NCBI GenBank assembly: GCA_965198045.1
Contig: CBDAOL010000012.1
Coordinates: forward strand, 186,001-250,000
Source: CBDDEC01 sp965198045
GTDB lineage: Bacteria > Chloroflexota > Dehalococcoidia > UBA2979
DNA length: 64,000 nucleotides
Direction: 5' to 3'
Shown here: one piece after another, positions 47,171 through 56,147 of the stretch
Numbering within the stretch: the first letter of the stretch is position 1
How the letters are laid out: the number at the start of each line of letters is the position of its first letter
The notes under the pieces: generated by a model
The model's database searches: none
Seen by the model: only the letters and a program-made list of their open reading frames with translations
Told to the model about the DNA's origin: nothing
Position numbers and translations under genes: made by a program

Positions 47171-47607
47171 TAAAACGCTTGCCTCGGTGAGCATTTGCTT
47201 GCTGAGGCGGGAGCCGAAGCATGCTTGATCGAGCCACATTTGTCAATCTGCTCAGACGGCTCAACATAAGCAGTTGCGAAACTGTGTATACCACTGCTCC
47301 GGAGCCGTTGACAGCATCACGCCCGTGAAACTACGGTCGCTGCGTGACCACTCCGTGGTCGCGCTATTACTGCGGCAGCCAGGCGGTGCAGACGAGGTTT
47401 GCAGCTCCCGCGAGTGGGGGAGTAGGCCACGCCTGACCGCCAGACGCACCATGTTCCGTTCGTCCGCGCCCGAGGGGGCGGCCTGGTGCCTCGGTCGAGG
47501 AACCGCAACGGCCGCTGGCGCCGCAAGCGCTCAGACACCGGTCACTCGCGTCCGACGCGTGAACATCAGGAGTTCTACGCGGCGCAAGTAGGTCGGCAGA
47601 ACCGCCG
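47171..47607. other. Gene-free region between nrdJ promoter and pepP-like gene
   Basis: About 440 bp. The part next to 47170 is AT-richer and should hold the nrdJ promoter. The remainder (47300-47600) has short open frames on both strands without recognisable protein features, and no tRNA-like or SRP-like fold could be drawn. Nothing is called. Confidence 0.5.
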
Positions 47608-48939
47608 CTACGCGGTCCCTACGATCGCTTCGAGTTCAGACGGCGCGGAGGGGATGGCCGCCGAGAGGTTGCGGTAGCCCTCGGGCGTCACGAGCACGTC
47701 GTCTTCGATGCGCACGCCAATGCCGCGCAGCGCCGCGGGCACGCCTTCGAGGTGTGAGGCCAGGTAGAGGCCGGGTTCGACCGTGAGCACCATCCCCGGC
47801 TCAAGCAGGATCGTCGGTGGTTCGCCTTCGTCCTGCTCACCGTCCTCGCGGGGCACGCGGTAGGGGCCAACGTCGTGGACGTCGAGCCCGAGCCAGTGCG
47901 AGGTCGAGTGCATGTAGTAGGGGCGGTACGTCCCCGCTTCGATCGCCTCGTCGACGCTGCCCTCGATCACTCCGAGGTCGATCAAGCCCTCGACGAGCAC
48001 CCACACTGCAGCGTCGTGCATGTCGTGGAAGCCCACCCCCGGCGCCGTCGCCTCGATGCCCGCGCCCTGCGCGGCGAGGACGACGTCGTAGACGGCGCGC
48101 TGCTCCGGCGTAAACGTGCCGTTGGCGGGAATGGTGCGCGTCACGTCCGCCGAGTAGAACTCGTGCTCTGCGCCCGTGTCGAGCAGCAGCAGGTCGCCGT
48201 CCTCGAGGAGAGCGCGGTTGGCCGTGTAGTGCAGGGTGCAGCTGTGCTCGCCGGCCGCCGCGATCGTTGGGAAACCGTCGCGGACGGATCCCGCGCGGCG
48301 GTAGGCGGCCTCCAGGATCGCCTGCACCTCGTACTCGTGCAGACCGGGTCTCGTCGCGCGCATCGCGGCCTCGAGGCCCGCACCTGTGATGTCGATCGCG
48401 CGTTGCAGCGCCTCCACCTCGTCGTCGCTCTTGAGCAGCCGTAGCCGGTCGAGGGCCGGCGTCGGGTCTTGGATGCCGGGCACGGCGACCGCGCCGCGCT
48501 GCGATCCCGCGCGACGGCGCGCGACGAGGCTGGTCACGATCGCGTCGAGGCGTTCGTCCGCGCCGACGGCGAGGTAGATCGTCTCGACCCGGCCGAGGAG
48601 TCCGGGCAGCTCCTCCTCGAGCGAGTCGACGGAGAGCGCGAGGTCGGCGCCAAAGTCGTCGCGCGCACCCTCCACGCCGGCGCGAGGGCCGACCCAGATC
48701 GCCATGTCGGGGTCGTGCGGACGAACGAAGAGCGTGTACGGCGCCTCGTGGCCGGGACGCAGCAACGCGACGGCGTCGGGCTCGTCGAAGCCGGTCAGGT
48801 ACCAGAACGAGGACAGCTGGCGAAACGGGTACTCGACGTCACCGTTGCGGATCATCTCGTGCCCGGCGGCGACGAGGATGGCTCCGCCGTCGAGAGCGCG
48901 CATCAGCGCCTCGCGTCGCGCCGCAAACTGGTCGCTCAT
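47608..48939 (-). CDS. pepP: M24-family Xaa-Pro aminopeptidase
   Basis: 443-residue aminopeptidase P-type enzyme cleaving N-terminal residues before proline. The N-terminal creatinase-like domain starts DQFAARREALMRALDGGAIL and includes FRQLSSFWYLTGFDEPDAVA. The pita-bread catalytic domain carries metal ligands: Asp in LLLDTGAEHEFYSADVTRTI (two Asp), His in HSTSHWLGLDVHDVG, Glu in LEPGMVLTVEPGLY and Glu in GIGVRIEDDVLV. All five are present. The ATG at 48939 is preferred to an upstream extension lacking domain support. It follows the TauE/SafE gene by 62 bp and may be co-transcribed. Confidence 0.9.
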   Translation of the reverse strand: MSDQFAARREALMRALDGGAILVAAGHEMIRNGDVEYPFRQLSSFWYLTGFDEPDAVALLRPGHEAPYTLFVRPHDPDMAIWVGPRAGVEGARDDFGADLALSVDSLEEELPGLLGRVETIYLAVGADERLDAIVTSLVARRRAGSQRGAVAVPGIQDPTPALDRLRLLKSDDEVEALQRAIDITGAGLEAAMRATRPGLHEYEVQAILEAAYRRAGSVRDGFPTIAAAGEHSCTLHYTANRALLEDGDLLLLDTGAEHEFYSADVTRTIPANGTFTPEQRAVYDVVLAAQGAGIEATAPGVGFHDMHDAAVWVLVEGLIDLGVIEGSVDEAIEAGTYRPYYMHSTSHWLGLDVHDVGPYRVPREDGEQDEGEPPTILLEPGMVLTVEPGLYLASHLEGVPAALRGIGVRIEDDVLVTPEGYRNLSAAIPSAPSELEAIVGTA

Positions 48940-49001
48940 CGTCGCCTCCGCCCGGTCGGCTGGTTCGCCTCGACAGGGTGCATCATCGCGGACCGGCGGC
49001 G

Positions 49002-49814
49002 CTAGATCACCTCGAACGCTGTAGGGAGGGCGACCAGGAGCAGGCCGATCGCGAGCGCGCGCATCAGCAGGCCTTCGCTGAGGTTGCGGCGCAACCACTG
49101 GCCCCCCGGATTGGCTACGACGACGCCGACGGCGAGCCATGGCACGTCGCCCATCGGGTCGCCGTTATGCGCGAGCAGCAGGTGCAGCGCCAGCACGGCC
49201 GCCGTCTGCGCCGAGATCAACACGTGCATCGAGGGCACGGCGATGGCGTGCGGCAGGTGCATGACGCGGGTCATGATCGGGATGCCGATCGGGCCACCGC
49301 CGATGCCCGCCAGCGCCGCGATGAACCCCGCTGCGGCGTTGGGCACGACGCTCCGCAGCACCGGGATGCGGTAGAGGAAGTGGTTCCCTTCGCGATCCGA
49401 GAGCTCGCGCCGCCAGGCGCGCACTGGTGGGTCGGTGATCCTCGCGATCGGACGCCAGAGGATGTAGGCGGCGATTCCAAGGAGCAACAACGTGAAGAAC
49501 AGCGCGAAGAACTCGCGCGGCAGGATCCCCGTCGTAGCAGCGCCGACCAGCGCCGCCGGGATGGCGACCGCGCCCATCAGCGCGACGACCGCGAAGTCCA
49601 CCCGCCGCTCACGCGAGACGATGACCGTCGAGGTGAGGCTGCTGACCAGCACGACCGTGAGCGAAGCGGTCGTAATCGCGGCCGGATCGGCGTCCGGGTA
49701 GCGGAGCAGGAGCAGTGGCGCGATCAAGAAGCCGCCGCCGGCTCCGATCGAGGTGGCGTAGCCCCCGATGAGCGCGCCGATCGCGATCAGGAACACCGCT
49801 TCGGCGGGTGACAT
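49002..49814 (-). CDS. TauE/SafE-family sulfite/organic anion exporter
   Basis: 270-residue membrane permease with about eight hydrophobic segments in two repeats. The first repeat begins FLIAIGALIGGYATSIGAGG with GGFLIAPLLLLRYPDADPAA, and the second has AAAGFIAALAGIGGGPIGIP, the two G-rich signatures of the family. Members export sulfite, sulfoacetate or similar anions. The start codon lies one base after the stop of the upstream CaiB/BaiF gene, so translation is probably coupled. That pairing may mean it exports a product of the CoA-transferase pathway, which is inference. Confidence 0.87.
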   Translation of the reverse strand: MSPAEAVFLIAIGALIGGYATSIGAGGGFLIAPLLLLRYPDADPAAITTASLTVVLVSSLTSTVIVSRERRVDFAVVALMGAVAIPAALVGAATTGILPREFFALFFTLLLLGIAAYILWRPIARITDPPVRAWRRELSDREGNHFLYRIPVLRSVVPNAAAGFIAALAGIGGGPIGIPIMTRVMHLPHAIAVPSMHVLISAQTAAVLALHLLLAHNGDPMGDVPWLAVGVVVANPGGQWLRRNLSEGLLMRALAIGLLLVALPTAFEVI

Positions 49815-49815
49815 C

Positions 49816-51241
49816 TCAGTCGGCTCGGCTGCGGGCGGCTTTCACGAACGTAGTGTCGCCGCCGTGGCGGCTGCGCTCAACGCGGCTGCCGCTGCACGAG
49901 ATCAATCGGGCCGTTGCGGGATCACGCCGGGTGCGTAGCCCTCGCCGACGAACGCGTGCCTCGAGGTCCGCGTACTCCTCCTCGCTGTAGCCCAACAGGT
50001 CGAGATAGATCTCGCGGCTGTGCTCACCTAGCTTCGGCGGCGGCGTACGAACGGCGTTCGGCGTGTTCTGCATCCTGAACAGCAGCCCGGGGTAGCGATG
50101 CTTGCCGACGCCGGGGTAGTCGATCTCCTCGAACCAGTCGCGCGCGGCCAGCTGTTCGGAGGCGAGCGCGTCCAGTTCGTCGTGCACCGGCGCGGCGGTG
50201 ACGCCGGCGGCCTCCAATGCGTGGAACAGCTCCTCGCGGTCGTGCGCCGAGGTGTGCTCGGCGAGCGCGCCGTCGAGGTCGTCGGCGTTCGCCCAGCGCG
50301 TCGGCGCCTCCGCGAAGCGGGCATCGGAGGCGAGCTCCGGCGCGACCAGCACGTCGCACAGCGCCGCGAACTCCTCGTCGCTCGCCACGTCGATGGCGAT
50401 CCAGCGGTCGTCGCCGGCGGTCGGGTAGACGCCGTGTGGCGGCGTGCGACGCGTGGCTGTTGCCGAGCTGGCCGGTGACACGGCCGTTCATTGTGTAGTC
50501 GAGGATGTATTCGCCAAGCGCTGGCAGGAACGCCTCGGCCAGGGGCATTTCGATCTGCTGCCCGATGCCCGTGCGTTCGCGGTGGCGCAGGGCCGCCGTG
50601 ACCGCAAAGGCTCCCATCACACTGGCGAACGCATCGGCGGTGAACGCGTCGCCGGTCGCGTCGGGCGTCTGGTCCGGGTAGGAGCGGATCAGGTGGTGGC
50701 CGATCATCCCCTCTACGTGCGTGCCGAAGGCGCGGTAGTTCTTGTATGGCCCGTCGAGGCCGTAGGCCGGCATGCGCAGCACGATCAGACGCGGATTCAC
50801 CTCCTGGAGCGCCTCGTAGGTGAGCCCGGCGCGCTCGATCGTCTCGGGCACGTTGTTCTCAACGAAGACATCGCAGTGCTCGATCAAGCGGAGGAACGCT
50901 GCGCGGCCCTCGGGTGACATCACGTCACAGGCCATTGAGCGCTTGTTCCGGGCGTGCGCGTTGAAGCCTGGACTGCGGTTCCACGGGTCCTCGCCCGGGC
51001 GGAAGTCGGGGTAGGCCGAGCGCAGCATGCCCTGCTCTGCGAAGGCACGCCCCTGCGCCTCCGTGAGCACGGCCTCACCCCCGCGGGAGTAGGGCTGGAT
51101 GCGGTTGACCGGTTCGACGCGCACGATGTCGGCGCCCCACTCGCCGAGGACCTGCGTGACGTGCGGCCCGGCCCACACGACCGTGATCGCGGCGACTCGG
51201 ACACCCTCGAGGGGTAGGCGCACATCGTCCGGGCCGGTCAC
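49816..51241 (-). CDS. CaiB/BaiF-family CoA-transferase (frameshifted), second of pair
   Basis: Family III CoA-transferase moving CoA between carboxylic acids. LEGVRVAAITVVWAGPHVTQ and GADIVRVEPVNRIQPYSRGG form the CoA-binding start. The catalytic Asp region is RNKRSMACDVMSPEGRAAFL with VFVENNVPETIERAGLTYEA. Near 50450 the frame slips between GQLGNSHASHA and PPHGVYPTAGDDRWIAIDV, a motif normally continuous. The C-terminal domain includes AAGVTAAPVHDELDALASEQ. Its GTG start overlaps the stop of the first CaiB gene by 3 bp (51239-51240 region), and it is tightly coupled to TauE downstream. The slip is probably a sequencing error. Confidence 0.82.
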
Positions 51242-52457
51242 GCGATCACCCCGGCCTGGCGCAGGCGCGGCAGATCGTCGCTGGTGAGCCCGAGTGCCGC
51301 GCCATGCTGGCGGACGAGCACCTCCTCGTTGTCTTGACCCAGCAGCGGCGCGGGTCGTAGCGGCTGCTTCGGCGTCTCGCTGAGGATGAGCTGGCGGCCG
51401 GGATACTCAAACGTGCCGGCGGCCGGGTGTTCGACCGGCTCCCACACGCCGCAGTCGCGATAGTGCGGGTCGGTCGCCAGGTCCTCGGTCGTGAACAGCG
51501 CGCCGCTGAGGATGCCGAAGCCCTGCACCGTCGCGATCACCTCGCGCTTGCTGTGCTGCATCAGCCAGGCGAGGTACGACGCCTCCACCTCCTCCGCGAA
51601 CTCCGGCGACTGGGACACGATCGGCTTGCCGAAGTCCTCGTGCTCGATCAGATCGGCGCGGCCGATCTCTCCGAGCAGCAGACCGAAGTGCCTCCCCGCG
51701 CCGAGCACGTTGACGAAGCCATCGGCGCAGGGCCGCACGCCCGTGGCCGTCCGGGTGCCGGGCGTCTGCCGATGTGCGGCGTAGCCGGTATACGACGCGC
51801 CGGTCATGTAGACGGTGCGCCGGTCGCGGAACCCCGCCTGCGTCTCGTAGACGGCGAGGTCGATCCAGTCGCCCGGCCCGCCGGCCTCGACGCGCAGGCG
51901 CGCGAGCATCATCGCGTAGGCCGCTGAGACGCCAGCGTGGTAGCGCGCGACGTTGCCCGTGAGCTTCATTGGGTAGCGGTCGCGCGAGCCGTTGAGGTGC
52001 AGTGGACCGCCCATCGCCTGCAGCGTGATCTCCGACGCGCGGTAGTCTCGATAGGGACCGCTCTGCCCGAAGGGTGTGATCGAGCAGAGAACGAGGTCTT
52101 CGTGGCCGTCGCTCAGCGCCTCGTAATCGAGCCTCCACTCGGTGAGCTGACCCGGCCGAAGTCCTCGACGATTACGTCGGCCTCGGCGGCCAGACCGCGC
52201 AGCAGGCGCCGCCCCTCGTCCGTCGCGAGGTCGAGCGTGACGCCGCGCTTGCCAGTGTTGACGTGCAGGAACAGCGCCGAGTGCTCCGGGTGCAGTTCGT
52301 CGTCGAGGAAGGGGCCGGCGCGCCTCGAAGGGTCGCCGCCTGGCGCTTCGAGCTTGATCACGTCAGCGCGGAAGTCCGCGAACAGCTTGGCGGCGAAGGG
52401 CGCGGCCACGTTGCGGCCGAGGTCGAGCACGCGGATGCCTTCGAGCAGCTGCGCCAT
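51238..52457 (-). CDS. CaiB/BaiF-family CoA-transferase (frameshifted), first of pair
   Basis: Starts with LLEGIRVLDLGRNVAAPFAA and FRADVIKLEAPGGDPSRRAG, then GKRGVTLDLATDEGRRLLRG. A one-base deletion near 52150 separates VIVEDFG from RPGQLTEWRLDYEALS, which is continuous in homologues. LNGSRDRYPMKLTGNVARYH and AVYETQAGFRDRRTVYMTGA follow. It is the upstream member of a tandem CaiB pair, an arrangement used by heteromeric transferases or by pathways that activate and transfer CoA in two steps. It is divergent from the SelL-related gene. Confidence 0.82.
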
Positions 52458-52533
52458 CGGCCTGGGGGTCCTCGCGTCTCGTGAGCCGGTAATCCTGCGT
52501 TGCCATGAGCTGGCGGTCGGCCGACGATAGCAG

Positions 52534-53112
52534 ATGAGAAGCGCCCCACCGGAAGTGAACGGAGCCGAGGCCGTGGACTCCATCGCCGAACTCGCTACCA
52601 CTAGCGTGAGGACCCCGGACGACGAGGCAGTCGAGCTCGGTGAGCTCTGGCGTGAGCAGCCGATCGTGCTCGCCCTGATCCGCCACTTCGGCTGACTGTT
52701 TTGCAAGGAGCAGCTCGCGCAGTTGCGCGAGATCACCGCTGAGATCCATGAGTCGGGTGCCGAACTGGTCATCGTCGGCAATGGCAGCGCCCAGTTCGCC
52801 CGCGGCTTCGTCGAGGACTACGACGTGGCCACTCCGGTCTTCACCGACCCCTCGAGGGCGCTCTACGACGCCCTGGGCGCACGGCGGGCCGGCATCCTCG
52901 ATCTGTCCCGGCCGAGCCTCTGGCGCAACGGCCGGCGCGCGCGCGGGAAGGGCTTCCGCCAGCACGAGGTCCTGGGTGACGCGCGGCAGCTGGGCGGCGT
53001 CTTCGTCGTGCTGCCCTCGGGCGACACGCCCTACTGCTACCTCAGCGGTGTCGCGGGCGACCATCCGGACCCGCAGGAGGTGCTCGCGGCCCTCCGCGAG
53101 GCGGTCGCGTAG
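52534..53112 (+). CDS. SelL-related peroxiredoxin-like protein, probable selenoprotein (Sec at codon 54)
   Basis: 192-codon AhpC/TSA-like thioredoxin-fold protein with one in-frame TGA at 52693-52695. The first strand reads WREQPIVLALIRHFG-[TGA]-LFCKEQLAQLREI, so Sec would replace the first Cys of the RHFGCxxC-E-Q motif to give Sec-x-x-Cys. It continues SGAELVIVGNGSAQFARGF, TPVFTDPSRALYDALGARR and GDARQLGGVFVVLPSGDTPY, all family segments. It belongs to the PRXL2/SelL-related group of peroxide or thiol reductases. A 7-bp hairpin starts 18 nt after the TGA. The SDR gene follows 9 bp later in the same operon. The start at 52534 has a weak ribosome-binding site, and later GTG codons are possible. 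Confidence 0.85.
52714..52731 (+). promoter_or_regulatory. SECIS-like hairpin of the SelL-related gene
   Basis: CTCGCGC (52714-52720) pairs perfectly with GCGCGAG (52725-52731) around AGTT; an A-T pair can close it further. The loop starts 26 nt after the TGA at 52693-52695 and has a G in second position. Size, spacing and in-frame location all fit a bacterial SECIS. Confidence 0.72.
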
Positions 53113-53121
53113 AGTCCCGGC

Positions 53122-53862
53122 ATGGGTCAACTCGACGGACAAATCGCGCTCGTCACGGGCGCCGGTCGCGGCATCGGCGCGGCGATCGCCGAGGGGTTCG
53201 CGGCGGAGGGCGCGGCAGTCGGCTGCCTCGCCCGCACCGAGTCCGAGATTGCCGCGGTCGCTGAGCGCATCACCGCCGCCGGTGGCCGCGCACTGGCGAC
53301 GGTCTGCGACGTCACCGACACGGCGAACGTGGAGGCGGCGACAGCCGATATCGTGCGGGCGTTCGGCGGGCTCGACACGGTCGTGCTCAACGCCGGTGGG
53401 AACCTCGATCATTCAACCGTTGAGGACGGCGATGCCGCCGCCTGGCAGGCCACGATCGAACTAAATCTCGCCGGCACCTACCTCGGCGCTCGTGCGGCGA
53501 TTCCGTATCTGCGCGCCCGCGGAGGCGGTCGCATCATCACGCTTGGTTCGGGCCTCGGACACCGGGGCGCTCCCGGCCTCTCGGCGTACGCCGCCGCGAA
53601 GGCGGGAGTCGCGATGCTCACGCGGGTGCTCGCACAGGAACTGGCGGACGACCGCATCTCCGTCAACGAGTTGATCCCGGGACCAGTCGACACGCGGGAC
53701 CTCGAACGTGACGCGGATGGCGTCTCGCCGCTACTGGCTGCGAATCCCACGGAGTGGCTCAAGCGGCCACAGGATGTGGTCCCGCTGGCCGTCTTCCTCG
53801 CCGCACAACCCCTCGTGGGGCCGACCGCACAGACGTTCAGCCTGATGCGCCGCGACGGTTAG
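53122..53862 (+). CDS. Short-chain dehydrogenase/reductase (SDR)
   Basis: 246-residue classical SDR using NAD(P)H. The cofactor motif is ALVTGAGRGIGAAIAEGFAA (TGxxxGIG), followed by LNAGGNLDHST (NAG). The catalytic Ser is in IITLGSGLGHRGAPG and the Tyr-Lys pair in LSAYAAAKAGVAMLTRVLA. The C-terminal loop is PGPVDTRDLERDADG. Ten bases separate it from the SelL-related gene, so the two are probably one operon. The substrate is not predictable. Confidence 0.88.
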   Translation: MGQLDGQIALVTGAGRGIGAAIAEGFAAEGAAVGCLARTESEIAAVAERITAAGGRALATVCDVTDTANVEAATADIVRAFGGLDTVVLNAGGNLDHSTVEDGDAAAWQATIELNLAGTYLGARAAIPYLRARGGGRIITLGSGLGHRGAPGLSAYAAAKAGVAMLTRVLAQELADDRISVNELIPGPVDTRDLERDADGVSPLLAANPTEWLKRPQDVVPLAVFLAAQPLVGPTAQTFSLMRRDG

Positions 53863-54071
53863 CCGCGACCTCGACTCATCGCGACGCCGAGGGCCACGCC
53901 GATGCCGGCGCCGATCCCGATCCAGCCTGCGAACCCGGTGGCGGCGAAGATCGCCGTGCCCACGCCAACGCCGATCCCAACGCCAGCGCCGATGTAGGTC
54001 CCATCGCCCCTGCGCATCTTCGCCCCCGGCTCATCAAGTGGTACCCGCGGAAGGTTCCGAGGGTACGCCAC
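53859..54071 (-). CDS. Small glycine-zipper membrane protein
   Basis: Up to 70 residues. A short polar start leads to two Gly-rich hydrophobic segments (TYIGAGVGIGVGVGTAIFAA and GFAGWIGIGAGIGVALGVAM) spaced as a glycine zipper or hairpin in the membrane, ending SRGRG. An internal ATG (MRRGDGTYIG) could be the true start. It is convergent with the SDR gene and overlaps its end by 4 bp. The function is unknown. Confidence 0.5.
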   Translation of the reverse strand: MAYPRNLPRVPLDEPGAKMRRGDGTYIGAGVGIGVGVGTAIFAATGFAGWIGIGAGIGVALGVAMSRGRG

Positions 54072-54163
54072 ACAGGTTCAGCTCAAGCTGGCTAGTCTGT
54101 GTTCAGCGGCTCGAAACTGAACTCCGAAGCTGACAGAGATCGAACTAGATAGGGAGGTGCGCC

Positions 54164-55412
54164 GTGGCCACCTCGAACGCTACTGAGACGAACCCCGCCG
54201 CCGGCGAGGGCGCCGAGTACATCATCGACGGCGATGCGCACGTGCTCGAACCGCCGCACCTGTGGGTCGAGTACCTCGAACCGGAGTTTCGCGCGCGGGC
54301 CATTCGCATCACCCAGAGTATCGAGGACCACGAGGGCCGGCCGCCCGACCCCGGTTCGCGGGCGCCGGACGCGGGCGATGAGGCCGCCGCGGAAACGTAA
54401 TGGCCTACGAGATGAAGCAGCGCCTCGCGATCGACGAGCAACTGATCATCGACGGCCGGGTGATCATGAACGGCCGGCGTCGAGGTTGCATCGCTCCGAA
54501 CTGCCGGGCATGACCTACCTCGAGGGGGCGCCGAAGGCGAGCATGGACGGCGCCGCGCGCGTCGATCTGTACCAGGACTGGCAGATCAACGGCGGGGTGG
54601 TCTTCCCCACGATCGGCATCCTCTGGGACTCCGACGATGCGCTGCTGGCCGACGCCTACAGCCGCGCCTACAACCGCTGACTCTGGGAGGAGTTCGTCGA
54701 CAACCGCCAGGACCGCATTTTCCCGATGGCGCACATCCCCCTCAACGATCCCGATCTGGCGCTCGCCGAGCTCCGCCGCTGCCTCAAGCTGGGGTTCAAG
54801 GGCATGTTCCTGGCGCCGGAGCCGGTCGGCGACCGCAGCCCGCCGCACCCGGACTTCGATCCGCTCTGGCACGAGCTGGAGGACGCCGGGCTGCCGGTGT
54901 GCCTGCACGTCATCGTGCGCTTCAACCGCGCCGTGCCGAACCCGGGCGCGCGATTCTCGCTGCTGACTGAGCGCAGCCGCACCTACAGCTTTGGCCTTGG
55001 CGCGACATTCCAGATCATTCCTGCCGTCGCGTCGTTGGTGATGAGCGGCCTCTTCGACCGCTTCCCGCGCCTCAAGTGCCTGGCCGTCGAGGCGGGCGCG
55101 GGCTGGGCCGCCGACCTGATGGATCGCCTGGACGAGAAGTACGAGCACTTCGGCTACGCGGAGCGTACAGAGCTGGAGCCGAGCGAGTATCTGCGGCGCA
55201 ACGTCTGGTACGTGATCGAACCGCGCGAGCGCACGATCGACTCGATGATGGACCTGGTCGGCGAAGGGCAGTTCATCTGGGGCTCGGACTACCCACACAT
55301 CGACTCGAGCATCCTGGCGCCGCAGCAGATCCGCGACAGTGTCGGCGCGCTCTCCGAACACCGGCGTCGCTTAGTGCTCGGCGAGAACGCGCGCTCGCTG
55401 TTCCAGCTGTAA
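54164..55412 (+). pseudogene. Amidohydrolase-2-family protein with frameshifts and an in-frame TGA
   Basis: Metal-dependent TIM-barrel amidohydrolase of the 2-amino-3-carboxymuconate-semialdehyde decarboxylase type. IIDGDAHVLEPPHLWVEYLE is the N-terminal metal site (D-A-H). The next blocks lie in other frames: LIIDGRVIMNGR near 54440 and GMTYLEGAPKASMDG near 54510. Then DAYSRAYNR is followed by TGA (54678-54680) and LWEEFVDNRQDRIFPMAHIP. The C-terminal half is intact, with VEAGAGWAADLMDRLDEKYE and FIWGSDYPHIDSSI supplying the last ligands. Homologues usually have Trp at the TGA position, so TGG to TGA is the simplest reading. The GTG at 54164 has a good AGGGAGGTG site. Confidence 0.7.
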
Positions 55413-56147
55413 CCCGCGCATGTCTGTGAGGCCACGCTCAGGAGGAGGCAGCAGTCGTGTCCTCCTTCCGAACACGCAGCCCCCTCCGGCTTGCGCGTAC
55501 ATCCACTACGGAACCACTACGGCGAGATCGCGACGCACCCCTTAGGTTTCATCTCGAAGGCAGGGCTGGACAGTCGTGTCGGCGGTTTTGACCAGCTGAC
55601 GGTCTCGAGGCTCGGCGACATCTTGCCCGCCAAGACTGTGTCCGTCATTGGTCGTCAGGCTTGGATGGCGGCGCCAAAGTGGGGGTCACGAGCGCCGCCC
55701 AGTGGTTTCCGCACTCCTCGATGTCGCTCTTTCAGGTAGTCCTCGCGGGCGGGTTCTACGTCGTCGCCTGAGGCGACGAGGCGGTCGGTATCGAGACCAG
55801 CGGCGCTTCGCGGGTGGCGAACGCTGCACCCGGGCCCGAGGGACTCGGACGTTGGCAAGACCTCACATCGATCCCGCTCGCGGTGGGGGCCCTCGTTCGC
55901 CTGGGGGGTCCGTGGCCTGGGGGCACGGGCGCGACCATCGCTTCGAACACCGGCGGAGTCGGCAAACCGCTCATCGCCAATCGGCACGTGATCGGGCCAG
56001 CCGCAGCCTCGACGCCGCCGAGTCGCACCTCGAAGGCGGGCAAGATCGAGATTCACGATTGAGCCGTCCGGTCCTCCCAGTGCCCACCTCATCGGAGGTC
56101 TGGAAGCAGGTTCCTGACACTGGAACCGAGTGTCGAGCGACTAAGAC
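55413..56147. other. Poorly coding 735-bp region
   Basis: No gene can be supported. Several short frames on both strands have unremarkable composition. A plus-strand frame (about 55640-56062) would read through a TGA at 55769, but no family, Cys-position argument or proper downstream SECIS supports it. The hairpin at 55761-55779 is the only notable structure. Confidence 0.5.
55761..55779. terminator. Perfect 8-bp hairpin, terminator-like
   Basis: TCGTCGCC and GGCGACGA form a perfect 8-bp stem with a TGA loop, about 350 bp after the amidohydrolase stop. There is no T-run on either side, so it is at best a weak terminator or an RNA-stability element. Confidence 0.35.

Noticed and set aside
47300..47600. 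Structured RNA (SRP, 6S or tRNA) in the gap before pepP
   Set aside because: No conserved motifs or cloverleaf could be drawn.
54678..54680. Selenocysteine in the amidohydrolase
   Set aside because: Homologues have Trp there, the downstream hairpin is poor and the same gene carries other frame errors.
55640..56062. Possible fifth selenoprotein frame reading through TGA at 55769
   Set aside because: The TGA sits in the loop of a perfect hairpin upstream-overlapping it, no family is recognised, no Cys position is implied and the hairpin after it is weak (4 bp).
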